DNA of 16,272 nt from Deltaproteobacteria bacterium RIFCSPHIGHO2_02_FULL_40_11 (GCA_001798105.1 MGRI01000097.1:1-16272); one strand, 5' to 3'; counted from the stretch's first letter, positions 6,197 to 14,578 are shown. The notes: generated from the sequence alone by a model not told the origin. Translations and numbers: made by a program.

Positions 6197-8551
6197 ATGA
6201 AGCGCTTTTTAAAAATGTTCGGTGTTTTTTGTATGCTTGTACTGGTTACAAGCGTCATTATTTTTAACATTATTGCAGCAAGTTTACCTGATATTATTAC
6301 CCCTCAAGATTATAAACCCTGGGTGATGTCCGAAGTGTATGCCAAGGGTGGCGAAAAAATAGGCGAATTTTATGAACATCGGCGAAAACTCATTGCACTT
6401 CAAGATATCCCAGACAGTGTCAAAAAAGCGTTTATTTCAGCAGAAGATTCTCATTTTTATTCCCATCGTGGTGTTGATATGATGGCCATTTTTCGAGCAG
6501 CCCTCATTAACTTTAAAGCCAGGCGATTTGAACAAGGGGGATCTACCATTACACAACAAGTGGCGAGGTCTCTTCTTTTAACCCGTGAAAAAAAATTATC
6601 ACGTAAAATAAAAGAAGCTATTTTAGCCATGAAGCTTGAAAAGCATCTTTCGAAAGATGAGATCCTTTATTTGTACTTGAATGAAATTTATTTGGGACAT
6701 GGCGCCTATGGCATTGTGGCTGCCTCTGAAAATTATTTTGGAAAAGATGTCAGAGATTTAACGTTGGCTGAAGCAGCGATTCTGGCGGGTCTTCCCCAAG
6801 CCCCTTCCAGGTATTCGCCGCTCATTAATCCGCAAAGTGCAAAGGAAAGACAAGTCTACGTCCTTCGACAAATGGTGGGGGCTGGATATATTTCAAAAAA
6901 AGAAGCCTTTCAAGCCAACGAAGCCATTTTAGAATTTCACCCTAGAAGTGATTTGAATTTAACGGTAGCGCCTTATTTTGTAGAGCATGTTCGACGCTAT
7001 TTACTCGAAAAATATGGATTTGAAAAAGTGATGCATGAAGGACTTCAAATTTATACAACTTTAGATATTGCATTTCAAAAACAGGCCAATACATCGATTG
7101 AAAAAGGGCTTCGAGAAGTTGATAAACGTCAAGGGTATCGTGGCCCTCTGGAACATTTTGGCGCAGCAGAAAAAATAAAAACTTTTTTGGAAGGCAAAAA
7201 AGATGAGACCTTTGAAGCAGGCGAAATTTATCAAGGCATTGTGACCCAACTTGATGATCGAACCAAAGAAGTTTTGGTTTCATTGGCTCAAAAAGAAGAT
7301 AAAGCGGTTCAAGGAAAAATTCCATTTCAAGAAATAAGGTGGGCCAGAAAACCAGATCCCAATAAATATTATCTCTATAATTTGCTCCAAAAACCCTCAG
7401 AAGCTTTCAAAGTGGGAGATCTCATTGAAGTTCGCATCATTGAAAAGAAAGAAGACGCGCCTTGGCATTTCAATTTAGAACAAATGCCGATTGTGGAAGG
7501 GGCTTTGTTTTCATTTGAGCCCAAGACAGGCCATGTCAAAGCCATGGTGGGCGGATTGGATTACCGAAGAAGTGAATTTAATCGTGTCATTCAAGGGGAA
7601 AGACAAGTGGGATCTACGTTTAAGCCCATTATCTATGGTGCGGCGTTAGAAAAAGGGTATACGCCCGCAAGCGTTATTGTAGATTCCCCGATTATTTATC
7701 AAGAGGGCGAAAAAGAAATTGAAGATCAGTGGAAACCTAGAAACTATGCGCAGAAATTTTATGGAGATACGATTTTTGCCAATGCCCTTGCGTATTCTAG
7801 AAATATTGTGACGATTAAAATTGTTCAGGATATTAAAATTGAAACCGTTATTGAATTTGCCAAAAGACTGGGGATTACAGCACCTTTGATTGAAGACTTA
7901 TCCATGGCCTTAGGTTCTTCCAGCCTTACCTTGGAAGAAATGTGTAAAGTCTTTGCAATTTATGCAAACCAGGGGAAAAAACAAGCCCCCATTTATATAA
8001 CAAAAGTGGTGGATCGTTATGGAGAAGTTCTAGAAGCCCAACTTCCATTAGCGGAAACCGAACAAGTTGTTACGCCTGAACTTGCGTATTTAATGACGAA
8101 TTTGTTGCAAGGTGTTGTAAAACGCGGCACAGGGAAAGATGTGAATGACTTAAATTGGCCATTGGCGGCAAAAACGGGAACCACCAGTGATTATGCAGAT
8201 GCGTGGTTTATGGGGTATAGCCCAGAGCTTTTAACAGGGGTATGGGTGGGCCATGACGTTCGCCAAAAAATTGGAGAATATGAAACCGGCTCTAAGGCAG
8301 CCGTTCCCATTTGGAAAAGATATATGGAAGAGGTGCTTAAAGCTTATGAAAAAAAAGAATTTGAGGTGCCAGGGAGCATTGTTTTTGTAAACATTGATCA
8401 AGAAACTGGAAAGGCGGCAACTCAAAAAACAAAATATCGTCTCTCCCAAGCCTTTATTGCAGGGACAGAGCCTCAGGAAATTGCAAAAAATTCTCCGCAA
8501 TCTAAAAAACTAAAAGAAGAAAATACAGAGTTTTTTAAGGAAGATTTTTAA
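6197..8551 (+). CDS. mrcA: Penicillin-binding protein 1A, bifunctional transglycosylase/transpeptidase
   Basis: A class A PBP that polymerises lipid II into glycan strands and cross-links them in the periplasm. Order: short cytoplasmic tail, one membrane anchor (about 8-29), GT51 domain (about 55-235), linker/OB-like insert (about 320-425), transpeptidase (about 430-710), basic/acidic tail. GT51 motifs: E83 in AEDSHFYSHRGVD, GGSTITQQ (114-121), and E163 in NEIYLGHGAYG. Transpeptidase boxes: S473-T-F-K476, S534-R-N536, and K659-T-G661-TT. At 784 residues it is somewhat shorter than E. coli PBP1A (850), within the normal family range. The start MKRFLKM is typical; the codon two before the ATG is a stop, so no longer form exists. 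There is no Shine-Dalgarno at normal distance: the only AGGAGG-like run (6164-6169) is far upstream and lies between the predicted promoter elements. The next gene starts directly at its stop. Confidence 0.96.
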   Translation: MKRFLKMFGVFCMLVLVTSVIIFNIIAASLPDIITPQDYKPWVMSEVYAKGGEKIGEFYEHRRKLIALQDIPDSVKKAFISAEDSHFYSHRGVDMMAIFRAALINFKARRFEQGGSTITQQVARSLLLTREKKLSRKIKEAILAMKLEKHLSKDEILYLYLNEIYLGHGAYGIVAASENYFGKDVRDLTLAEAAILAGLPQAPSRYSPLINPQSAKERQVYVLRQMVGAGYISKKEAFQANEAILEFHPRSDLNLTVAPYFVEHVRRYLLEKYGFEKVMHEGLQIYTTLDIAFQKQANTSIEKGLREVDKRQGYRGPLEHFGAAEKIKTFLEGKKDETFEAGEIYQGIVTQLDDRTKEVLVSLAQKEDKAVQGKIPFQEIRWARKPDPNKYYLYNLLQKPSEAFKVGDLIEVRIIEKKEDAPWHFNLEQMPIVEGALFSFEPKTGHVKAMVGGLDYRRSEFNRVIQGERQVGSTFKPIIYGAALEKGYTPASVIVDSPIIYQEGEKEIEDQWKPRNYAQKFYGDTIFANALAYSRNIVTIKIVQDIKIETVIEFAKRLGITAPLIEDLSMALGSSSLTLEEMCKVFAIYANQGKKQAPIYITKVVDRYGEVLEAQLPLAETEQVVTPELAYLMTNLLQGVVKRGTGKDVNDLNWPLAAKTGTTSDYADAWFMGYSPELLTGVWVGHDVRQKIGEYETGSKAAVPIWKRYMEEVLKAYEKKEFEVPGSIVFVNIDQETGKAATQKTKYRLSQAFIAGTEPQEIAKNSPQSKKLKEENTEFFKEDF

Positions 8552-9247
8552 ATGCGATTTTCAAAATGGGCTTTTTTGTTCGTTTGTCTTATGCATATCA
8601 ATCTATTTGCTTTGTCTTCCCATGAAAAACTTGAATTTGATGTAAAATATTTTTGGATTTTTCCAGTGGGGAAACTCCAAATTTCGATATCCCCTTATTT
8701 AATGGATCGGCAAGATATTCATCGTTTGTCTGCAACGTATACTTCTCCCAAGTGGTTTTCTTGGATTTTTCATGTTCGGGGCAAAGTAAATTCCTATGTA
8801 CATGCTGCAACGCGCTTTCCATTACGCTATGAAGAATTTTATGCCTATACGGGGCATGATCCAGAAAACAATGTTTTGGTTTACGATCAAGAGCGGGGTT
8901 TGGTTTATATTGATCGAAATGGTCAAAAAGAATCGAAAGAAATTCCGATGCAAACCTTAGATCCCTTATCTACCGTTTATTTTTTAAGAGAAAGGGCATG
9001 GACGGTTGGAGATCACCAGGAATATAACTTAAATAGTCACCAAAATAATTATCGTTTTGAAGTAAATTGTATTGAAGATTCTAAGTATGTACATCTTTTG
9101 GGAAAACTCACCCGGCGGGACTCAGAAGAGAAAAATCCAAAAATAAAATTTAAGGTTTGGTTAACGCGAGATGATAAACGGCTGCCTGTGAAGCTTTATC
9201 TTTGGACGCATCTGGGGCCCGTTACGCTTACTTTGCGTGACGCGTAA
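8552..9247 (+). CDS. DUF3108 family periplasmic protein
   Basis: A 231-residue exported protein with a signal peptide (MRFSKWAFLFVCLMHINLFA, then LSSHEKLEF). The layout matches the DUF3108 family of diderms: an early 'LEFDVKYFWIFPVGKLQISI' strand pair, a central PLRYEEFYAYTGHDP and MQTLDPLSTVYFLRE segment (the D-P-L-S-x-x-Y signature), and a C-terminal RLPVKLYLWTHLGPVTLTL, as expected for a beta-rich barrel or clam fold. The family's function is not established. It starts immediately after the PBP1A stop (TAAATG), with AAGGAAG at 8537-8543 as Shine-Dalgarno, so the two are co-translated and a cell-envelope role is a reasonable inference. The 3' end overlaps the convergent GT2 gene by 20 bp. 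Confidence 0.85.
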   Translation: MRFSKWAFLFVCLMHINLFALSSHEKLEFDVKYFWIFPVGKLQISISPYLMDRQDIHRLSATYTSPKWFSWIFHVRGKVNSYVHAATRFPLRYEEFYAYTGHDPENNVLVYDQERGLVYIDRNGQKESKEIPMQTLDPLSTVYFLRERAWTVGDHQEYNLNSHQNNYRFEVNCIEDSKYVHLLGKLTRRDSEEKNPKIKFKVWLTRDDKRLPVKLYLWTHLGPVTLTLRDA

Positions 9248-9992
9248 GTTCCCAGTATTTTGCCCATTTTAAGAAGTGTTCAAGCCCATACAAAACAGAA
9301 AAAATAAATCCATGCCAGCCGTCCCTGTACCCTCTTTTTATGATATATAATTTCCAAATGGTTTTAAAAGGTTTGTAATATAAATTTCTTCTAACTTTTT
9401 TCCAGGGCAAAATGCCATGTGTTTCAAAAAGTTCTTTTGCAAATAGGCCCGTATAGCGATTATGACGTTCTAACCATTGATGGAGCGTTTGAAAAGGATA
9501 GTGCTCAATATGCGTAGGAAGTGTTCCAACCGAACCTTGGATGTCTAATCTTTCGTGGACGTGGCCATGAAAGCGGGCTTTACTTTTTAAGTATAAAATT
9601 TGAATCTGATGGTTCCACGTTTTCATACAGCGGCCTAGAAAATGGTTTTTTCGAAATGTTTTATAAGCGCTGTGACGAGGCGTATTTCGAATGGTTTCAA
9701 ATTTTTCTTTAAAATCTTTTGGAACAATTTCATCTGCATCGAGTTGCAAAATCCATTCACTTTTTGCCTGATCGGCCCCAAAATTTCGATCTTCGCTAAA
9801 GCTTCCTTGGAAAGGATGGATAAAAACTTTGTCCGTATATTTTTTACAAATTTCAAGTGTTGGATCTGTGCTTTGGCCATCTACAATAATAATTTCATCT
9901 GCCCAGCCATAAACACTTTGAAGACAATTTTCAATTTGTGAGGCTGCGTTTTTAGTCAGAATAACGGTAGCAATCTTTTTTTGAGGAAGCAT
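9228..9992 (-). CDS. Glycosyltransferase family 2, WaaE/KdtX-like
   Basis: A cytoplasmic GT-A fold glycosyltransferase, 254 residues, close to the LPS core beta-glucosyltransferase WaaE in length and pattern. It shows the nucleotide-binding start IATVILTKNAASQIENCL, D38 in IIVDGQSTD, the RNFGAD segment (69-74) and the metal-binding D85-A-D87 in LQLDADE. The C-terminal half (HVHERL, HYPF, WLERHNRYT, then GYRDGWHGF) matches the WaaE subgroup: these proteins have a conserved HxHE and a terminal amphipathic membrane-association region. The real donor and acceptor cannot be read. It follows the radical SAM gene by 2 nt and has no clear Shine-Dalgarno, so it is probably translationally coupled. It is the last gene of the long minus operon, and its stop lies within the DUF3108 gene on the other strand. 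Confidence 0.88.
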   Translation of the reverse strand: MLPQKKIATVILTKNAASQIENCLQSVYGWADEIIIVDGQSTDPTLEICKKYTDKVFIHPFQGSFSEDRNFGADQAKSEWILQLDADEIVPKDFKEKFETIRNTPRHSAYKTFRKNHFLGRCMKTWNHQIQILYLKSKARFHGHVHERLDIQGSVGTLPTHIEHYPFQTLHQWLERHNRYTGLFAKELFETHGILPWKKVRRNLYYKPFKTIWKLYIIKRGYRDGWHGFIFSVLYGLEHFLKWAKYWELTRHAK

Positions 9993-9994
9993 TG

Positions 9995-11533
9995 TTATAA
10001 AGGTATATTCTGTTTTCGTATTTGGGGAGCACTTACAACGCGTAAAATATTTTGAGGAAGTTGTCCTCCCATTTGTCCCATGCTGTGTTCATACCGTCTG
10101 GCTTTAGAAGCTGGAGGATAGGGAATATTGAGTTGCTTACGCACACTTTTTTCTAAATGGTCACGCCACTTTACAATGTCGGTGGCGGAAAGATGGTCTG
10201 TATACACAAACGATTGATACCCGCCATTGGGGTCGCCCTTATAGTATTTTGCCGTGCCTGAATAATCCACTTCATAAGAATATAAGCGGTCGCCTTTAAA
10301 TTCATAAGCCCACACATTTTTTGCCTCGTCGTGTAAGATGGCATCATCGTAGTAGGGGGTTCCTGGATAGGTTGTAATAATGGTCATATCAAAATCGTCT
10401 GGTTTTACATCAACGAGCCATTGTAATGTTTCTTGAACCGTTTCTTCAGACTCTCCAGGATGGCCCAGCGACATAAGGGCCTTTACTTTTAGGCCATATT
10501 TTTTTGCAATTTCTACGCATCGTGTGTTTTCGTCTTGGGTGGCGCGTTTATTAATATTCCTTAAAATTCTTGGAGATCCACTTTCATAGCCACACAGAAG
10601 CCACCTGAACCCAGCTTTTACCATGGATGCGGCCTGTTCTTCTGTAAAAAGTTGGGCTTTGACAAATCCCCGCAAGCGAAACTCTGTTTTTTCTTTCTTT
10701 TGAAGTTCTGTGATCTGATTCATGAGTTCTACCATTTTTGGATTTACATTGAGTTCATCGTCATAGAGCATAAAGCCGCGAACCCCATATGTTTTATAAA
10801 GATGGTGAATTTCGGAAACCACACTTTCAGAACTTCTCTGGCGCGTTCTTCTTAAGAAAGGAGAATATCTTCCGCCACAAAATCCACATGCAAAGGGGCA
10901 TCCCAATTGCGCAATGAGGCTCATGGCCGGAAATTCATCAATGGTATAATGATAGGAGCTTGCATCGACAAGATGCCTTGACGGAAAAGGTTGTTCGTCC
11001 AGATCTGAATTGGTTAAAAACATTTTAGATTTTGGATCGTCTGCATCAATTAGATTTGGAGCATTCTTTTTTAAAGCTTCAAAAACAGAAAATTCGCCAT
11101 CACCTGCAACCAAAATATCAAATTCATTTTGAAGCTGTTGAAATGCTTTGTGTGCTCTTCCATTTTGGAGTTCTTTTTTTTGCTCTCGCTTGTACGCGGC
11201 CGTGACCAACGTAATATGCGGACCTCCTAAAATAATTTTTGCCTTCGGATTTGCATTTCGAATGGCTTGGGCGACTTTTACAGCCTGGGGCAATTGAGGG
11301 GTCGTAGCTGTAATTCCAAACGTTGTACTTTTGGTATTTTGCATATGGATTTGAATCACTTCTTCATAGTTTGCAATGCCAGAAAGATCTAAGAATTCAA
11401 TGGTGTAGCCTTCTTTTTCAAGCATGGCAGCTACTTTTAAGATGCCCAGCGACATAAATACACGCTCATCTAATAAAAATACAGAAGGGGGCGTAATCAG
11501 AGTGATGGATTCTTTAGCAAACTGTGCCGACAT
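9995..11533 (-). CDS. Radical SAM protein with N-terminal B12-binding-like domain
   Basis: A 512-residue enzyme. Residues 1-160 form a Rossmann-like cobalamin-binding-type domain (ITLITPPS, GILKVAAMLEKEGYTIEFLDL, ILGGPHITLV, LVAGDGE). The radical SAM barrel follows, with the 4Fe-4S cluster ligands C212-x3-C216-x2-C219 in GCPFACGFC. Later strands are typical (FMLYDDELN, RWLLCGYESGSP, ALMSLGHPGESEETV, TIITTYPGTPYYDD). The DxHxxG motif of base-off cobalamin binding is absent, as in many proteins of this family, so cobalamin use is not certain. The chemistry is unknown; members of this superfamily carry out methylations, C-C bond formation or rearrangements. Its place between LPS-type glycosyltransferases suggests modification of a lipid or saccharide. 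There is no Shine-Dalgarno at the ATG; a promoter-like sequence precedes it. Confidence 0.9.
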   Translation of the reverse strand: MSAQFAKESITLITPPSVFLLDERVFMSLGILKVAAMLEKEGYTIEFLDLSGIANYEEVIQIHMQNTKSTTFGITATTPQLPQAVKVAQAIRNANPKAKIILGGPHITLVTAAYKREQKKELQNGRAHKAFQQLQNEFDILVAGDGEFSVFEALKKNAPNLIDADDPKSKMFLTNSDLDEQPFPSRHLVDASSYHYTIDEFPAMSLIAQLGCPFACGFCGGRYSPFLRRTRQRSSESVVSEIHHLYKTYGVRGFMLYDDELNVNPKMVELMNQITELQKKEKTEFRLRGFVKAQLFTEEQAASMVKAGFRWLLCGYESGSPRILRNINKRATQDENTRCVEIAKKYGLKVKALMSLGHPGESEETVQETLQWLVDVKPDDFDMTIITTYPGTPYYDDAILHDEAKNVWAYEFKGDRLYSYEVDYSGTAKYYKGDPNGGYQSFVYTDHLSATDIVKWRDHLEKSVRKQLNIPYPPASKARRYEHSMGQMGGQLPQNILRVVSAPQIRKQNIPL

Positions 11534-11539
11534 CTTTAA

Positions 11540-11568
11540 AATGTATAAAATTTTATGATTTACGTCAA
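11540..11568 (-). promoter_or_regulatory. Possible internal promoter for the radical SAM gene
   Basis: On the minus strand TTGACG (11568-11563, overlapping the stop of the upstream GT9) is followed after 17 nt by TACATT (11545-11540), six bases before the ATG. The spacer holds a perfect 12-bp palindrome, ATAAAATTTTAT (11545-11556). Such AT-rich matches occur by chance, so this is tentative. Confidence 0.28.
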
Positions 11569-12635
11569 TTTTTGTTATTTAAAAGGTGTGTTGCAATTTT
11601 TAAGACATGGTCTACGGAAAGTTCAGTTAAGCACAGCCTATTTTCACACTTCGGCATGCGAAAGTTTCGGTAACAAGGCCGGCAGGCTAAGTCTTCCTGA
11701 TAAGCCACACAATGTGTTTTTTGCGCACTATAAGGCCCATAGGTTTTTTCATCCACCGGGCCATAAATGGCAATGGAAGGCGTTTTGAGTGCTGTGACAA
11801 GGTGCAAAGGCCCACTTTCAGAGCCAATGACAAGTTGTGAGGCATGCATTAAATAGGCGAGTTCTTGCAGAGAAGTTTGGCCAGCTAAATTGATACAAGG
11901 GCTTTTCATTTCAGATTGGATCTGGTCACATAAGTTTTTTTCCGAGAGACTCCCAATGAGAAAAATTTTTGCATGGAAGGTTTTACTGAGCGTGTCACCC
12001 AGCTTTGCATAAGAAGACATCGGCCAATAACGATTTTGTGCATTGGGGCCCCAACTTGCGCCTCCTCCGGGTAAAAAACATATTTTTAGATCCTGCTCAG
12101 TTACATGATATTTTTCACCGGGATCTAAAAAAAAGTCTAACTTTTTGTGAATAACGCCCGGGTCTAAATTTAAAAATCGTAAAAGATCGCTATAATGAGA
12201 TGCTACATGCTTTTTTTCAAAACCATTTTTAATTTTTATTTTTTGCGTTAAAAAGAGGCCCCTTTTTTTATATTGAAACCCAAATCGATATGGAACTTTC
12301 CAGAAAAACTTCGCAAAAAAACCATATTCATTGGTATTGGAAAGATCAAACAAGACGTCAAATTTATTGCGATGGATTGTTGAATGCAATTTCCAAAGAT
12401 AAGCGATTCTTTGAAAGCGAGGAAGCGACCTGTAATGGTCTTTATCATACACATAAATTTCATTGATATGGGGATTATTTTTTAAAAGCTCCTTTGTTCT
12501 GGAGCCGATTAGAATTGAAATATTCGATTTTGGAAAATGCTCTCTGAGGGTTCGAATGAGTGGGGTTGAAAATAAAACATCGCCAATGCCATAGGGATTT
12601 ACAATGAGGAACTTAGAGGTAGGGTAAAGCTGCAC
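11565..12635 (-). CDS. Glycosyltransferase family 9 (LPS heptosyltransferase-like)
   Basis: A cytoplasmic GT-B enzyme of the ADP-heptose:LPS heptosyltransferase family, 356 residues. The N-terminal domain opens with FLIVNPYGIGDVLFSTPLIR (GIGD at 16-19). The donor-binding half has FLPGGGASWGPNAQNRYWP (188-205), LAGQTSLQELAYLM, and GSESGPLHLVTAL (271-283), the counterpart of the family's DTGPMHLA. A cysteine cluster near the C-terminus (C318, C321, C330, C335) is shared with two neighbouring paralogues. Translation starts at GTG (12635), chosen because AGGAGG (12642-12647) sits exactly six bases upstream and FLIVN follows; both lie within the end of the preceding GT9 gene (23-nt overlap). Acceptor and sugar are unknown. 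Confidence 0.9.
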   Translation of the reverse strand: MQLYPTSKFLIVNPYGIGDVLFSTPLIRTLREHFPKSNISILIGSRTKELLKNNPHINEIYVYDKDHYRSLPRFQRIAYLWKLHSTIHRNKFDVLFDLSNTNEYGFFAKFFWKVPYRFGFQYKKRGLFLTQKIKIKNGFEKKHVASHYSDLLRFLNLDPGVIHKKLDFFLDPGEKYHVTEQDLKICFLPGGGASWGPNAQNRYWPMSSYAKLGDTLSKTFHAKIFLIGSLSEKNLCDQIQSEMKSPCINLAGQTSLQELAYLMHASQLVIGSESGPLHLVTALKTPSIAIYGPVDEKTYGPYSAQKTHCVAYQEDLACRPCYRNFRMPKCENRLCLTELSVDHVLKIATHLLNNKN

Positions 12636-13620
12636 GATACACCTCCTCTACTTTAAGCGCCTTTAAGCAATCAAAATCAAGTTTACAAAGATGTGCAAGG
12701 CAAGGATTACATCCAATATCTTTCTGTAAAATGGTATGCGGGCCTTGAAGCGGTGCCCATCTTTTGGGTCCTAGGCCAGGCTGCGTTCTTCCAAAAAGGG
12801 AAAGCGTGGGTGTTTTCATCGCAGAAGCCAAATGCATGGGCCCTGTATCTGCTGTAATATGGAGTTTGGCCTCGCTTAAAAGCGCGCCCAATTCCTTTAA
12901 ACTAAAACTTTCTGCCAAAATATAAGCTTTTTGCTTCATGTTTTTTGCAACTTCCTGGCAGGTTTTTTCCGACCCAATGAGAATGGGGAAAAGACCTTGT
13001 TTTTCCAAAATCAGGTCGCACAAACTTGAAAAATAAGTGCTTGGCCATTGTTTGGAAGGGCAACTTGCAGAAACATTCATAACGGCAAAGGGTTTTGTCC
13101 AGCCCTTAATCTTTAAAAAATGATTTACGCTCTCTTGCGTGCGCTTTGAAACATGAAACGCTAAATTTCTACTGTTTTTGGGAGAAATATCCATAAATTG
13201 TAAAAGATCTTCATTGTAAAAGCTTTCTGATTTTTTGCCCTCGCCTTTTAGATCTGGGAGTGTATGTGTTAAGACATAAGATGATTTTCGGTTATAGCCA
13301 ATTCTTTTGGGAATGCCCGCTAAAAAACTTATCCAATGGTTTCTGTTTGAGGGATTCAATGCAATGGATACATCAAACGATTTTTTACGAAGTGCTCTTG
13401 CAAATTGAATCGTTCGCAAAAAATTTTTATAAAGATTTTTTTTGTCGTATACAATAACTTCATCTAAAAAAGGGTTGTCTTCAAGAATTTCTGCCGTTTG
13501 AGGCGTCGTTAAAAATGAAATATGTATCGTGGGATAAGCTTTTCGAATGAGCTCAATGCAAGGCGTGGTTAAAACCACATCTCCAATGCGGTCCGTTCTA
13601 ATCAGTAAAATTTTTTTCAT
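12613..13620 (-). CDS. Glycosyltransferase family 9 (LPS heptosyltransferase-like)
   Basis: A 335-residue GT9 paralogue. I start it at ATG 13618-13620 (MKKILLIRTDRIGDVVLTTP), the canonical family opening; an in-frame ATG at 13674 would add 18 residues of unlikely sequence lying fully inside the previous gene. Motifs: RIGD (11-14), an acceptor-side N-P-S-N-R-N (89-94), VMNVSASCPSKQWP (180-193) in the nucleotide-sugar site, and ADTGPMHLASA (257-267). Cysteines C304, C307, C312 and C318 form the C-terminal CxxC...C...C cluster. It overlaps the upstream gene by 23 nt and the downstream GTG-started gene by 23 nt. It probably adds a heptose (or a related sugar) to the LPS inner core; which step cannot be assigned. 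Confidence 0.9.
   Translation of the reverse strand: MKKILLIRTDRIGDVVLTTPCIELIRKAYPTIHISFLTTPQTAEILEDNPFLDEVIVYDKKNLYKNFLRTIQFARALRKKSFDVSIALNPSNRNHWISFLAGIPKRIGYNRKSSYVLTHTLPDLKGEGKKSESFYNEDLLQFMDISPKNSRNLAFHVSKRTQESVNHFLKIKGWTKPFAVMNVSASCPSKQWPSTYFSSLCDLILEKQGLFPILIGSEKTCQEVAKNMKQKAYILAESFSLKELGALLSEAKLHITADTGPMHLASAMKTPTLSLFGRTQPGLGPKRWAPLQGPHTILQKDIGCNPCLAHLCKLDFDCLKALKVEEVYRAALPYL
12642..12647 (-). promoter_or_regulatory. Ribosome binding site fixing a GTG start
   Basis: The minus strand reads AGGAGG, then TGTATC, then GTG at 12635. It is the strongest Shine-Dalgarno of the minus operon and lies inside the last codons of the upstream GT9 gene. It supports GTG as the start and re-initiation or coupling between the two paralogues. 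Confidence 0.75.
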
Positions 13621-14578
13621 GTAAAATTTTCCAGTTTTTAATTTCTTGAAAGACAGTTTCAGAAGATATGTCATCTAAGCTTTTGGATGAAATCACTTTT
13701 GCATGGGGGGTATTGAGGGGGCCATTCAATTCGGCTGATGTTGGGCCATATAAGGCAATGACGCGTGCTTTGGATGCTGCGGCCAGGTGCATGGGGCCTG
13801 TATCGCCCGTAACCACGCAAAATGCATGGTGAAATAAATTGGAAAGGTCTACAAAATTTGTTTTTCCACATAAGTCGATGACGGGAGCTTCAAGCTTCGT
13901 TTTAATTTCTGTAATCATGTGAGAATCGGACTTTACACCGGTTAAAACAATCTGCGTGCCATATGTTTCATAGAGTTGATTTCCAAGTGCGATATAGTGA
14001 TTCGTAGGCCATCTTTTGGGCGGCCAATTGGATCCGGGATGAAAAACAACATAAGATTTTTCACGGGGGACACCCAGGGCCTTTTTCGGAAAATGATAGG
14101 CATAGGTGGGTGATTCGGGCGTTGGAATGCCCAGTTCATTTAATAAAGTAAGCCATTTTTTCATTTTATGGATCGGTTTACTGGGGGTAGATATGGCCTT
14201 TGAAAGTATATCCCCTCCTTCGTTTAAAGCATAACCATACAATTTTAAAACACCTGAAAGTTTAAAAAGTCTGGCTCTGGTTTTAGAGGTATGAAACAAA
14301 AATCCAAGTGTCCAAGGGCCTTTCAATTTTGCTTGATGGCGAAGATGCCATAGCACATAAATTTTTTGAAAAAAACTTCGGTCTTGAATGGCAATGACTT
14401 CATTTAAATAAGGTTGGTGGTCTAAAAGTCCTTGATAGGGTTTGGGGACAATGACAGAAATCCAGGCATTTGGAAAATAGGTTCTTAATGCCAAAAGCGC
14501 CGGCGTCGTAAATAAAATATCACCCAACCAATTGGGCAAAAACACAAGAATTCTATGTGGAGACTTGTTTTTGAACAT
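13598..14578 (-). CDS. Glycosyltransferase family 9, heptosyltransferase II (WaaF)-like
   Basis: A 326-residue GT9 enzyme. It opens with RILVFLPNWLGDILFTTPALLALR; the NWLGD form (16-20) is typical of proteins annotated as heptosyltransferase II. The donor site shows VFHPGSNWPPKRWP (178-191) and TGDTGPMHLAAA (257-268), the best-preserved family motif of the four paralogues here. It lacks the C-terminal cysteine cluster found in the other three and ends after a short helix (FQEIKNWKIL). The ATG overlaps the end of the GT4-GT9 gene by 26 nt and has no evident Shine-Dalgarno, so coupling is likely. WaaF itself adds the second heptose of the inner core; whether this is that enzyme is inference. 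Confidence 0.9.
   Translation of the reverse strand: MFKNKSPHRILVFLPNWLGDILFTTPALLALRTYFPNAWISVIVPKPYQGLLDHQPYLNEVIAIQDRSFFQKIYVLWHLRHQAKLKGPWTLGFLFHTSKTRARLFKLSGVLKLYGYALNEGGDILSKAISTPSKPIHKMKKWLTLLNELGIPTPESPTYAYHFPKKALGVPREKSYVVFHPGSNWPPKRWPTNHYIALGNQLYETYGTQIVLTGVKSDSHMITEIKTKLEAPVIDLCGKTNFVDLSNLFHHAFCVVTGDTGPMHLAAASKARVIALYGPTSAELNGPLNTPHAKVISSKSLDDISSETVFQEIKNWKILHEKNFTD

Noticed and set aside
6942..7325. Antisense open frame of 127 codons within mrcA
   Set aside because: It lies opposite a well-conserved PBP1A region, and its composition reflects the complement of Lys/Glu codons; no family features.
13621..13674. Upstream ATG at 13674 for the GT9 gene 12613-13620
   Set aside because: It would add 18 residues before the canonical MKKILLIRTDRIGD opening, with no Shine-Dalgarno and full overlap with the previous gene.
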